Of a stretch of DNA of 7,198 nucleotides, positions 1 through 6,650 are shown in pieces; position 1 is the first letter of the stretch, and every line of letters starts with the position of its first letter. The stretch is from Caldifarciminota bacterium 4484_100 (GTDB lineage Bacteria; Hydrothermota; Tepidihabitantia; SM23-42), in the NCBI GenBank assembly GCA_002049785.1, contig MUKB01000065.1:1-7198 (forward strand), in the 5' to 3' direction. The position numbers and the translations under genes are program-made. A model generated the notes under the pieces. It did no database searches. It was given only the letters and a program-made list of their open reading frames with translations, and was not told the origin of the DNA.

Positions 1-939
1 ATTCTCAATCTTGATAAACTTACCTATGCAGGAAATTTAGAAAATTTAAAGGGTTTAGATAAAAAGAAGAATTACCGTTTCATCCGAGGAGATATCAATA
101 ATACCCGGTTGATGGCAGGGGTTTTCAAAAGATTCAAACCCGATGCGGTAATAAATTTTGCTGCGGAGACCCATGTGGACCGGAGCATCCTCTCCCCGGC
201 ACCATTCATCAGAACGAATTTCCTTGGGGTCGGTGTTCTGTTGAACCTTGCCCTGAAATTTCAGGTGAAGAAGTTCCTTCAGATCTCAACCGATGAGGTA
301 TACGGTTCAATCCTGAAGGGTAAATTCAGTGAATTGAGTCCACTCAACCCTTCAAGCCCATATTCCGCAAGCAAGGCAGCCGCCGACCATCTGGTTCTCT
401 CTTATTACAGAACATATCAACTACCAGTTTTAATCACCCGTTCTTCAAATAATTATGGACCTTACCAATTTCCAGAAAAGTTGATCCCCTTGGTAATTCT
501 TAATGCCCTTAAGAACAAAAAGATTCCGGTCTATGGAGACGGTTTGAATGTTCGGGACTGGTTATATGTTGAGGACAATTGTGAAGCCATTGACTTGGTA
601 TTCAAAAAGGGCCGGCCTGGTGAGATATATAATATTGGCGGAGCCCAGGAGATGACCAATATCGAGGTGGTTAAGAAGATATTGAAGGCCCTGGGCAAAG
701 ACCCCAACCTCATCTCATTTGTCAAAGACCGTCCAGGGCACGACCGAAGATATGCCCTCTCAATCAAAAAGATAGAAAGAGAGCTCGGCTGGCATCCATC
801 AACCGGTTTCAACACCGGGATAAAGAGGACGATTAACTGGTATCTCCGTAACAAAGGCTGGCTCAAGAATATCGAACAGGGGACCTATCGAAGGTTCTAT
901 AAAAGATACTACACAAAGCTGGGATTGAAGGAGTTTTAA
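1..939 (+). CDS. rfbB: dTDP-glucose 4,6-dehydratase, 5'-truncated by window edge
   Basis: This is the RmlB/RfbB enzyme, an NAD-dependent short-chain dehydrogenase/reductase. It converts dTDP-glucose to dTDP-4-keto-6-deoxyglucose in the cytoplasm, a step toward dTDP-rhamnose and related sugars for surface polysaccharide. The frame is open from base 1 (reading ILNLDKLTYAGNLENL) to TAA at 937-939, giving 312 visible residues. About 25-35 N-terminal residues with the Rossmann GxxGxxG loop are missing to the left. Visible family landmarks are FAAETHVDRS (fragment residues 53-62), the catalytic STDEVYG (Thr97-Asp98-Glu99), YSASK (Tyr121, Lys125), the substrate-binding RSSNNYGPYQFPEKLIP, VYGDGLNVRDWLYVEDN and RPGHDRRYA (244-252). 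All expected catalytic residues are present. The TTG/ATG at 109-114 is internal, because homology continues upstream of it. The other rml genes are not in view, so the exact sugar pathway is unknown. Confidence 0.97.
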   Translation: MLNLDKLTYAGNLENLKGLDKKKNYRFIRGDINNTRLMAGVFKRFKPDAVINFAAETHVDRSILSPAPFIRTNFLGVGVLLNLALKFQVKKFLQISTDEVYGSILKGKFSELSPLNPSSPYSASKAAADHLVLSYYRTYQLPVLITRSSNNYGPYQFPEKLIPLVILNALKNKKIPVYGDGLNVRDWLYVEDNCEAIDLVFKKGRPGEIYNIGGAQEMTNIEVVKKILKALGKDPNLISFVKDRPGHDRRYALSIKKIERELGWHPSTGFNTGIKRTINWYLRNKGWLKNIEQGTYRRFYKRYYTKLGLKEF

Positions 940-940
940 T

Positions 941-1493
941 TTAGCGAAACCTTCCCCATATGATAAATTCCCTTAACCCCTTTTTCGATGGTGTCTCAGG
1001 CCATCGCTCTGGGATTCCAATCGGTGTCGCACAGATAAACTTGAGGTTTTGCGGTGCATTGACAAACTTCTTTATAACATTTTCCGGAAAGTATGTGGTG
1101 AAAAACCCGGTTCCATAACCAGCTGCACGTGCCATAATCATCAGATTCTCGACCGCAAGACAACTATCATAGAGTGCATATTCAGGATATGCGGTGGTGT
1201 CTACAAATATCAGGATGTATACCGGAGCAGACATAATATTGTTGATGGCATTTCTTCCGTTTCGGATAAATTTTTCCCTTTGTGCACGGTCCAAACCATC
1301 GATCGTATTTACATACTCTTCCCAGGATGCTTGGAGGAGCTGGGCAAGGGAGTCGAGCCGGGTCCTTTTGTTGATTATGACAAATTTCCAGGGCTGAACA
1401 TTTCCTGCTGTTGGTGCATAGCGTGCTGCATCGATTATCCTGACGACATCCTCTTCGGGGATAAAGGTAATTTTGTATTCAAGAAAAAAACAT
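941..1493 (-). CDS. Nitroreductase-family FMN protein, frameshifted near its start
   Basis: The frame ending at TAA 941-943 is open back to a stop at 1493-1495 and encodes about 183 residues, a normal length for the family. Landmarks are IIDAARYAPTAGNVQPWKF near the N-terminus (FMN-binding helix and loop), DSCLAVENLMIMARAAGYGTGFF in the middle (dimer/FMN core) and PIGIPERWPETPSKKGLREFI at the end. Members of this family use FMN and NAD(P)H to reduce nitro, quinone or other acceptors; the substrate here cannot be inferred. No ATG, GTG or TTG lies in this frame before TTG at 1292-1294, and that start would remove the FMN region. An ATG at 1491-1493 is one base out of frame, just before a run of seven T (minus strand). 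Removing one T gives MFFLEYKITFIPEEDV, a natural start. I infer a homopolymer frameshift, either real or a sequencing error. It is the last gene of the minus-strand run, 37 nt after the exporter gene, and no clear Shine-Dalgarno is seen. Confidence 0.83.
1484..1490 (-). other. A7/T7 homopolymer at the apparent frameshift
   Basis: Seven consecutive A on the plus strand (T on the coding minus strand) lie between the ATG at 1491-1493 and the conserved nitroreductase frame. Read literally, the ATG frame gives M-F-F-S-stop. With one T fewer it enters the 183-residue frame. The tract therefore explains why the gene lacks a start codon as written. Confidence 0.8.
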
Positions 1494-1530
1494 TAATTCA
1501 ATAATTTGAAGATTAAAGATTTGCCCCTAA

Positions 1531-4215
1531 CTATTTCTTTCTCCTGAAAAGACTGATGATGCCGGGAATGAAAAGAACGGTCATCACAAAGCATGCTGCA
1601 ACCCCCACGGTCAGTAAAGTGCCCAAACTGCGATATGCTGGATAACTGCCAAATGAAAGCGCCCCGAATCCCACCATTGTAGTCAGAGATGTCAGAAGAA
1701 TTGCCTTGCCCGTACTGCGCAACACATCCCGTGTTTTATCAAAACCTTCGTATTTATAGCGATGAATGACATGCACACCATCATCAATACCAATCCCGAC
1801 GATCATTGGTATTCCCATCACATTGATAAAGTCAAGAAGCATACCAAATGACTTCATGATACCCATCATCACAATTCCTCCACTGATGAGCGGAATCATA
1901 CCAAGCAGGGCAAGACGCAGGCTGCGAAAATCAATCCACAAGAGGAGCAAGACAACAATAAGCGTCAAAATTGTTGCCCATAATCCATCTTTCCCAATCA
2001 GATTAATAAGATGTAAAAACATTGGAGGCGTGCCGGTTGCCCGTGGGCTGACCAGTTCCAGTTGTTTTGTAAACCGATCAAGCACAGTAAAATCCCACAC
2101 CTGTTTGCGCGCATAGATTGTTACAAGAAAGTTATCACCACGTTCATTAACATACCGCTCTTTTATGCGCTCGGGCAGGGCATCAAGGGTAATGAGTTCA
2201 GGATTTGCCATATCGAATAATTTCTTTTTTAAAACCGGGTAATAATACTTCTGAAATTTATTGAGCTGGCGCACTGCCAATACTGGCTTATCCTGAATTG
2301 CTTCAATCAGTTCCATAATAAGACCCTGAGCATCTTCCTGTTCTGGGTCTCCAATAATGAGTTTACATTTCTCATCAATCTTATCCTGACCTCCGATATA
2401 TGCCAGCTGAGCAAGCTCGTAGATATTCAGATCAAGCCGCTTCAGTTGGGTAATTAATTTTTTGAGTGAATTTACCTCTAAAGGAGCTATTTTATTATTC
2501 TTTCCAATTTTTTCTCTTAGGGCTTTAACATAGGGCTGGCGCAATCTCTGAACTGATTCAGGCGGACAGACATCACCAATCCCCTCAACAATACTTAATG
2601 CCGGCATGGCCTTTGCCTTTTGCTCCAGTTTCCAGGATTCTTCAATTGAAGAAGCAGTAACCATAGCAAAATCAGGGCTCATCTCAAATGCCTTTATAAT
2701 TGTATCCTGAAGATGGATTACTGGAATATCCGGTTCCAGACTCATCATATTATAATTAAATTTTAGATTGAATGCTTGATATAACAGAATACCAGTAATA
2801 ACCACCCCGCCTATTATATAAAGCGCTCTATGTTTTACAATATTTTGACCGATATTACCAAGAAAATGAAATTCTGAAACCTTTGGTTTCACCGTCTTCT
2901 TTTTAACCCGGAAGATCCAACGTTCACGCACAATCAGAATTGCAGGCAGTGCAGCAAGTGAAGTAACCATTGCGCAACAAATCCCAATACCGAGCACAAT
3001 CCCCATCTCTTTAATACCACGGGTCGACGAGATTGCCAGGGCAAAAAATGCTGCCGCCGTAGTCAGAGCACCAGTAATAATACCTGAACCCGAACGGGCA
3101 AAAGTTTCTTCCATTGCCTGTCTCTGATCAGAATCGATATTACGGCGCTCATTATAAACTGAAATCAGGTGAATCGCATAATCAATACCAAGGCCAATAA
3201 GTATCACAGCGAATATCGAAGTCATCATATTAAGCCGACCAATTGTCAGCTCAACAATGCCCGCAGTAATAATTATTGCGATAACAAGATTTAAACCGGC
3301 AAGGATCGGTGCACTCCACATCCGAAAGCTAATAATAAAGAGGATTATCACAAGCAGTAAGGCAATGATTGAACTTAAGAACATCGTTTTTTCCGTATAT
3401 TCCATTTCATATTTCTGTAGGGGAATGACACCAGTTATCCCGGCCCGTACCATAGGATATTTATCCTGGATCTGCTCAATTTTTTCTTCAATTGCCCGGG
3501 TTGCCGCAATATCCTTTTCAATATCGATCGAAGAAAAAGTTGGTTTACAGGAAAGAAGTAGAGTTTTTTTGTCATAAGAAATAAAATAAGGATCGCCATA
3601 GAGAAAACGTTCAACCATTGAATCAATCAGAGCATGATTTGCACCTGCCGGGGTATTTATAAATGTATCCATTGTTTTGAGCCAGTAGTATAAGCCATCG
3701 AGTGCGCGGGCTGCTTCGTCTTCTTTTGTCCGCGTATCCAGCGCCTGGTCATTGCCAACATATTCCTTTTCAAAATTATTATTAATGTTATTAAGCAAAG
3801 GCACTAAATTCAAATCATTGAACATATCAGTTGTATTCCTGAGATCTTCAATGTCAGTAAGCATAAAACCGTGCCGACCAAAAAATTCCTTATCGAGCTT
3901 ATAGTCAACCCGTTCAATATACGCTTCTAATTCTTCGATTTCTGGAGCAATTTCATCAGCAAATTTTTTGATTGCCGCCTCTTCACCTTGAATAACAATA
4001 AGTATTGTTGAGGTGCTCTTAAATTCTTTTATAATACGCTCGAACTCCTGAGCCATCGGATCACCTGAAGGCAGCATATCTGACCAGAGCATATCCATTC
4101 GCAGATCAGAAGCAAAGATCACTGAAAAGATAATAAGAACAAACATAAAAGCCAATACCCACCAGGGATGTGTTGCCACAAAACGTGCCCACTGCCGTAA
4201 TAATCTTTCTTTCAT
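1531..4215 (-). CDS. RND/MMPL-family inner-membrane exporter (HAE3-like)
   Basis: An 894-residue protein with the duplicated RND architecture. TM1 is at about 18-36, followed by a large periplasmic loop (about 40-277) and TM2-TM6 (about 278-430). After a cytoplasmic linker comes TM7 (about 464-482), a second periplasmic loop (about 485-745) and TM8-TM12 (about 746-889). The TM4 motif GLGIDYAIH (341-349) and its counterpart in TM10, GIGIDDGVHVIHRY (807-820), carry the acidic residues expected for proton coupling. Family knowledge: MMPL/HAE3 exporters, including the hopanoid transporter HpnN, use the proton gradient to move lipids or hydrophobic molecules out of the inner membrane. The first half has the usual Asp-Tyr pair; the second has Asp-Asp. 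The start is ATG at 4213-4215 because GAGGTGA precedes it by 5 nt; the in-frame GTG at 4224 lies inside that ribosome-binding site. It follows the barrel gene by 21 nt, consistent with one transcript. The cargo is unknown. Confidence 0.93.
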   Translation of the reverse strand: MKERLLRQWARFVATHPWWVLAFMFVLIIFSVIFASDLRMDMLWSDMLPSGDPMAQEFERIIKEFKSTSTILIVIQGEEAAIKKFADEIAPEIEELEAYIERVDYKLDKEFFGRHGFMLTDIEDLRNTTDMFNDLNLVPLLNNINNNFEKEYVGNDQALDTRTKEDEAARALDGLYYWLKTMDTFINTPAGANHALIDSMVERFLYGDPYFISYDKKTLLLSCKPTFSSIDIEKDIAATRAIEEKIEQIQDKYPMVRAGITGVIPLQKYEMEYTEKTMFLSSIIALLLVIILFIISFRMWSAPILAGLNLVIAIIITAGIVELTIGRLNMMTSIFAVILIGLGIDYAIHLISVYNERRNIDSDQRQAMEETFARSGSGIITGALTTAAAFFALAISSTRGIKEMGIVLGIGICCAMVTSLAALPAILIVRERWIFRVKKKTVKPKVSEFHFLGNIGQNIVKHRALYIIGGVVITGILLYQAFNLKFNYNMMSLEPDIPVIHLQDTIIKAFEMSPDFAMVTASSIEESWKLEQKAKAMPALSIVEGIGDVCPPESVQRLRQPYVKALREKIGKNNKIAPLEVNSLKKLITQLKRLDLNIYELAQLAYIGGQDKIDEKCKLIIGDPEQEDAQGLIMELIEAIQDKPVLAVRQLNKFQKYYYPVLKKKLFDMANPELITLDALPERIKERYVNERGDNFLVTIYARKQVWDFTVLDRFTKQLELVSPRATGTPPMFLHLINLIGKDGLWATILTLIVVLLLLWIDFRSLRLALLGMIPLISGGIVMMGIMKSFGMLLDFINVMGIPMIVGIGIDDGVHVIHRYKYEGFDKTRDVLRSTGKAILLTSLTTMVGFGALSFGSYPAYRSLGTLLTVGVAACFVMTVLFIPGIISLFRRKK

Positions 4216-4220
4216 ATATT

Positions 4221-4227
4221 TCACCTC
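4221..4227 (-). promoter_or_regulatory. Ribosome-binding site deciding the exporter start
   Basis: GAGGTGA (minus strand) lies 5 nt before ATG 4213-4215. It overlaps the alternative GTG at 4222-4224, which argues against the longer 897-residue start. Confidence 0.75.
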
Positions 4228-4236
4228 AATTTATAT

Positions 4237-5430
4237 TTAGAAGTAAACCGTAGCACGCAGCAGACCACTGTTTCCGAAATTATGATTGAATGCCTTGCCT
4301 TCAGCACCAATAAATATATTGAACATCAAAGTGAGGTCGATGTTTTCAAAGAGACTGCTGTTTATCATCGGCGCCAATACCACACTCTGATCACTAATAC
4401 TGAAAATGAACATACTGCCTACAGTGGTTAAATCAGTAATGGGGTATTGCGTAAGACCATACAACTGGTCGCGTGAGATTGTTTTGACCTCCCCTGTGAT
4501 ATAGCGCATCCAATCATTGAGGTCATAATTATGGTAATCGTCTTTTGCAATCGAGTTATGATGATACTCGAACATTGTATAAAATCCATTCTTAAAGGTG
4601 TAGTCACCACCTACCAGATACTCGTAAGAATTCTCTCTTTCATCAGTCATAACATTATAAACACCTTCACCCCACACTCCACAGCCGAGCAGCTCTCCCA
4701 CAAAATCAGCACCGAGCATGGTTTGTTCCTCCGTAGCAGACTGGAATGTATAAAAATCGGTTGTTGTATGCCAGAATCGATATGCAATAGCTGAAATATC
4801 AAAATGTCCCAGTCCGAGTTTTACCCGACCGAGTTTACCTGATTGCTGCCAATCAGCATTGATCGGAGTGTAAAGTGCAGTAATGCTAATACGTGGTACC
4901 GGGTATATCTCTATTCTGAGCGCATTGTGGCCAGGCTGTTCATAGGTTGGATCGAGTGCATCCTTGATGTTTAATTGATCAGTGGGATTGGCAAAATAAC
5001 CAGTGCCAAACGAAATCTGCTGTTTACCAATCATCAAAGCAAACTTAGGAACATTTAGGCGAACATAGGCATTGTCCAGATATATTGTGTCATTGAAATA
5101 ACTCTCATAATAGGGCAGCATCTCAGCCGGAATTGAATCTGCGATCTCATCCGGCAAAAAATCTAAAATATTCCAGTGGCGTAGACCAAAGTAATTAAGA
5201 TAGATGAGGTCTGCTCCGAAACGAACATTTTTGTTTTCGGTATTTTTTAAATCGATACGTAGTTTTCCATAGCCGGTCTGGTTGTAGTTACGGTTCAGTA
5301 AATATCCGGCATATTGTGGTTCAAAATAACCGTAAATCTCAACCTGACCATATAGCCCGGCTAAAGGCAGGAGCAGAAGCCAGATGATTATTAATTCAAT
5401 AATCCAGTTCTTACTACATAGATTCTTCAT
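4237..5430 (-). CDS. Outer-membrane beta-barrel (porin-like) protein
   Basis: A 397-residue protein with a signal peptide: a long hydrophobic stretch IIELIIIWLLLLPLAG, with probable cleavage after LYG at about residue 28, before QVEIYGYF. The mature chain shows alternating hydrophobic/polar strands rich in Tyr, Phe and Gly (for example AYVRLNVPKFALMIGKQQIS and LLRATVYF). It ends in Phe, the usual C-terminal signature of barrels inserted by the BAM machinery. IGKQQISFGTGYFANPTD (134-151) resembles the conserved GRQ...WG...NPTD segment of alginate-export and DUF1302-type porins, but I cannot assign a named family with certainty. Its ATG overlaps the LolA-like stop codon (ATGA, 5427-5430), which suggests translational coupling. 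GAGGAAGGA within the end of the upstream gene serves as its ribosome-binding site. By position it is the likely outer-membrane component working with the LolA-like protein and the exporter. It could instead be an independent porin. Confidence 0.85.
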   Translation of the reverse strand: MKNLCSKNWIIELIIIWLLLLPLAGLYGQVEIYGYFEPQYAGYLLNRNYNQTGYGKLRIDLKNTENKNVRFGADLIYLNYFGLRHWNILDFLPDEIADSIPAEMLPYYESYFNDTIYLDNAYVRLNVPKFALMIGKQQISFGTGYFANPTDQLNIKDALDPTYEQPGHNALRIEIYPVPRISITALYTPINADWQQSGKLGRVKLGLGHFDISAIAYRFWHTTTDFYTFQSATEEQTMLGADFVGELLGCGVWGEGVYNVMTDERENSYEYLVGGDYTFKNGFYTMFEYHHNSIAKDDYHNYDLNDWMRYITGEVKTISRDQLYGLTQYPITDLTTVGSMFIFSISDQSVVLAPMINSSLFENIDLTLMFNIFIGAEGKAFNHNFGNSGLLRATVYF

Positions 5431-6203
5431 TGCTTCATTCCTTCCTCAGTGAATAACGCGTCTGGTAAATCAACATTATAATTAATCTCTATGATTTCCA
5501 TAGTCGTCTTGGTGTCGTCGAGTTTGTTGTACATCGTAAATTTCATCGGCGTATAGATGCCGTCGATAAGTTCTATGTCGGTGCAGATGAGTTGCTTTTC
5601 ACGCAGTTCAGGATCTTTGTCGTGATAGTAATCAATAACAATCGGGACAAATGTTTTTTTGTCAACCCAGACAATAATCCGCGAGTAGCCGGCATCACTC
5701 TCTGGTTTACGGGTCAATTTCAGTTTATAACATTGATGCCCTTCCTTTTTCTCGTCCTCCAGAAGTACGGATTCATATTTTTCGACAAAGGTGTTGGAAC
5801 CGCCCATATCCTCATACGAGAAGTCACTACCTTCAAGTTTTTGTCGGCGTGCATGACTGGCAAGTTTACGCACATGATTTCTTTTGGGAAAATAAATCCA
5901 GATATCATCACCGTCATTGAGCATCAGAATCGTCTGGCCCTTGACACGGGAAGGCTCAAGGTATTTCATAAGGGTCTTCTTACCCCGACCTTTTGAATAG
6001 GTGTGATAGAGGAACGAACGTTCCTCACCCGAGGTGGTCATGATCGTCATCTTCATCTTTGCTTCTGATTGCTCTGGATTCATCGTCTGCGTCATAGTGT
6101 TAATAATCTCGCCTGCAGTAATATTATCCTCTGCCCAAACCAGGTGGCTGTATATTGCACATGTCAAAAAAAGTAAGATAAAACCAAGTAAATATTTAAA
6201 CAT
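5427..6203 (-). CDS. LolA-like outer membrane lipoprotein-sorting family protein
   Basis: A 258-residue exported protein of the LolA-like 'outer membrane lipoprotein-sorting' family (COG2834/PF17131 type). The signal peptide covers residues 1-24 (MFKYLLGFILLFLTC...LVWA, cleaved before EDN). Cys15 does not sit in a good lipobox, so I favour a soluble periplasmic product. Landmarks are KGQTILMLNDGDDIWIYFPK (88-107), VRKLASHARRQKLEGSDFSY (111-130) followed by EDMGG, and VWVDKKTFVPIVIDYY in the C-terminal half. This fold is a half-barrel with a hydrophobic cavity for acyl chains. True LolA takes lipoproteins from LolCDE, but this subfamily commonly sits beside MMPL/RND genes, as here. The start is ATG 6201-6203 because AGGAGG lies 4 nt upstream and the signal peptide begins there; an open extension to 6341 is spurious. 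It is the first gene of the operon-like run. A role as periplasmic shuttle for the exporter's cargo is inference. Confidence 0.92.
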   Translation of the reverse strand: MFKYLLGFILLFLTCAIYSHLVWAEDNITAGEIINTMTQTMNPEQSEAKMKMTIMTTSGEERSFLYHTYSKGRGKKTLMKYLEPSRVKGQTILMLNDGDDIWIYFPKRNHVRKLASHARRQKLEGSDFSYEDMGGSNTFVEKYESVLLEDEKKEGHQCYKLKLTRKPESDAGYSRIIVWVDKKTFVPIVIDYYHDKDPELREKQLICTDIELIDGIYTPMKFTMYNKLDDTKTTMEIIEINYNVDLPDALFTEEGMKQ

Positions 6204-6207
6204 ATTT

Positions 6208-6213
6208 CCTCCT
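6208..6213 (-). promoter_or_regulatory. Strong ribosome-binding site of the LolA-like gene
   Basis: A perfect AGGAGG (minus strand) lies 4 nt before ATG 6201-6203. It fixes this start over the in-frame GTG at 6339-6341. Confidence 0.85.
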
Positions 6214-6286
6214 TTTGCTATAATCGATATCTTCTTGGTTCTGTCCCGACTTTCGTAGAAATTTCCAAAACTCGGTCCATGGTGAC

Positions 6287-6314
6287 ATCTTACACACCTG
6301 CGCCGCCTTGTCAA
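6287..6314 (-). promoter_or_regulatory. Candidate sigma-70-type promoter of the envelope operon
   Basis: On the minus strand TTGACA (6309-6314) is followed after 16 nt by TAAGAT (6287-6292, 4 of 6 bases matching TATAAT). Transcription would begin near 6280, leaving a leader of roughly 77 nt before the LolA-like ATG. The -35 box is a consensus match, but the -10 is weak and the organism's sigma preferences are unknown. The flanking repeat of a MITE-like element begins only 3 bp upstream of the -35. Confidence 0.42.
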
Positions 6315-6317
6315 TAT

Positions 6318-6327
6318 GCCGTTTTTC
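6318..6327. repeat. Left copy of 10-bp flanking direct repeat (putative target duplication)
   Basis: GCCGTTTTTC directly abuts the left terminal inverted repeat and is repeated exactly at 6615-6624. Confidence 0.6.
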
Positions 6328-6346
6328 TGATTCCTCTCCACTTTTT
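6328..6346 (+). repeat. Left terminal inverted repeat of the MITE-like element
   Basis: TGATTCCTCTCCACTTTTT. It pairs with 6595-6613 at 18 of 19 positions, including 15 uninterrupted bases. Confidence 0.75.
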
Positions 6347-6465
6347 GTTTTGATTTTTCAAAATGTTGTGTTGAGTTTATTCTCTGCCTTCTTCGCAGAC
6401 CGAGACTGTGAATGGGCTGAATGGAGTTTTTACTTCAATCCGAAATTCGAAATGGTGTGTTTGTC

Positions 6466-6486
6466 ATGCTGAACCTGGTTCAGCAT
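6466..6486. repeat. REP-like 21-nt palindrome inside the MITE-like element
   Basis: The arms ATGCTGAACC and GGTTCAGCAT are perfect complements around a single central T. The context TTGTCATGCTGAAC...CAGCATCT resembles short dispersed palindromic repeats found between genes in many bacteria. The copy number in this genome cannot be judged from one window. Confidence 0.65.
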
Positions 6487-6497
6487 CTCTAATTTTC

Positions 6498-6529
6498 CAA
6501 TGACACAATGACTCAGTAACTCAATGACT
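6498..6529. repeat. Four tandem 8-nt units
   Basis: The units are CAATGACA, CAATGACT, CAGTAACT and CAATGACT at 6498, 6506, 6514 and 6522. Copies two and four are identical; the others differ by one or two bases. The tract lies inside the MITE-like element, between the two CAGCATCTCT copies. Confidence 0.8.
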
Positions 6530-6594
6530 AACGGATTTCCCAGCATCTCTGAATAACCGGGAGACTAATACAGTTAATTCTACAGGGCTTTTGT

Positions 6595-6613
6595 AAAAAG
6601 TGGAGAGGACTCA
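6595..6613 (-). repeat. Right terminal inverted repeat of the MITE-like element
   Basis: Its reverse complement, TGAGTCCTCTCCACTTTTT, matches the left end except at the fourth base. Confidence 0.75.
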
Positions 6614-6614
6614 A

Positions 6615-6624
6615 GCCGTTTTTC
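6615..6624. repeat. Right copy of 10-bp flanking direct repeat (putative target duplication)
   Basis: GCCGTTTTTC is identical to 6318-6327. Here it still forms the left arm of a small hairpin, GTTTTT-CATC-AAAAAC (6618-6633), which suggests that the insertion split a palindromic target. Confidence 0.58.
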
Positions 6625-6650
6625 ATCAAAAACAGTTCTTTAGGAAAAAC

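Larger units (their letters stand above)
6328..6614. mobile_element. MITE-like non-autonomous element, about 287 bp
   Basis: The ends are 19-bp terminal inverted repeats with one mismatch (TGATTCCTCTCCACTTTTT on the left; the reverse complement of the right end is TGAGTCCTCTCCACTTTTT). The flanks carry an exact 10-bp direct repeat, GCCGTTTTTC, as expected of a target-site duplication; there is a one-base asymmetry at the right end (A at 6614). No transposase or convincing ORF lies inside, so mobility would depend on a full element elsewhere. The interior holds a 21-nt palindrome, four 8-nt tandem units and two copies of CAGCATCTCT 60 bp apart. Removing the element and one repeat copy would rejoin ATATGCCGTTTTTC to ATCAAAAAC. 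The arrangement is directly visible; calling it a MITE is inference from a single copy. The parent IS family is not identifiable. Confidence 0.6.

Noticed and set aside
109..114. TTG/ATG as the start of rfbB
   Set aside because: RmlB-like sequence (NLDKLTYAGNLENL) continues in frame upstream to base 1, so the gene starts outside the window.
1049..1504. 151-residue plus-strand ORF opposite the nitroreductase
   Set aside because: It is an antisense shadow: the Cys/Tyr-rich translation has no recognisable domain, while the opposite strand carries clear nitroreductase motifs.
4216..4224. GTG start three codons upstream for the exporter
   Set aside because: The GTG is part of the GAGGTGA ribosome-binding site serving the ATG at 4213-4215.
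5592..5996. 134-residue plus-strand ORF opposite the LolA-like gene
   Set aside because: Antisense to well-conserved coding sequence, with no domain or ribosome-binding site recognised.
6034..6258. 74-residue hydrophobic plus-strand ORF
   Set aside because: It mirrors the reverse complement of the signal-peptide region of the LolA-like gene, and it crosses that gene's ribosome-binding site.
6204..6341. N-terminal extension of the LolA-like protein containing a CxxCH heme-type motif (CVRCH)
   Set aside because: The frame is open, but the signal peptide and a perfect AGGAGG both point to ATG 6201-6203. The extension overlaps the putative promoter and the MITE end, and the CxxCH motif stands alone with no cytochrome-like context.
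6498..6529. CRISPR-like array
   Set aside because: The units are only 8 nt and directly abutting, with no spacers and no cas genes in the window.
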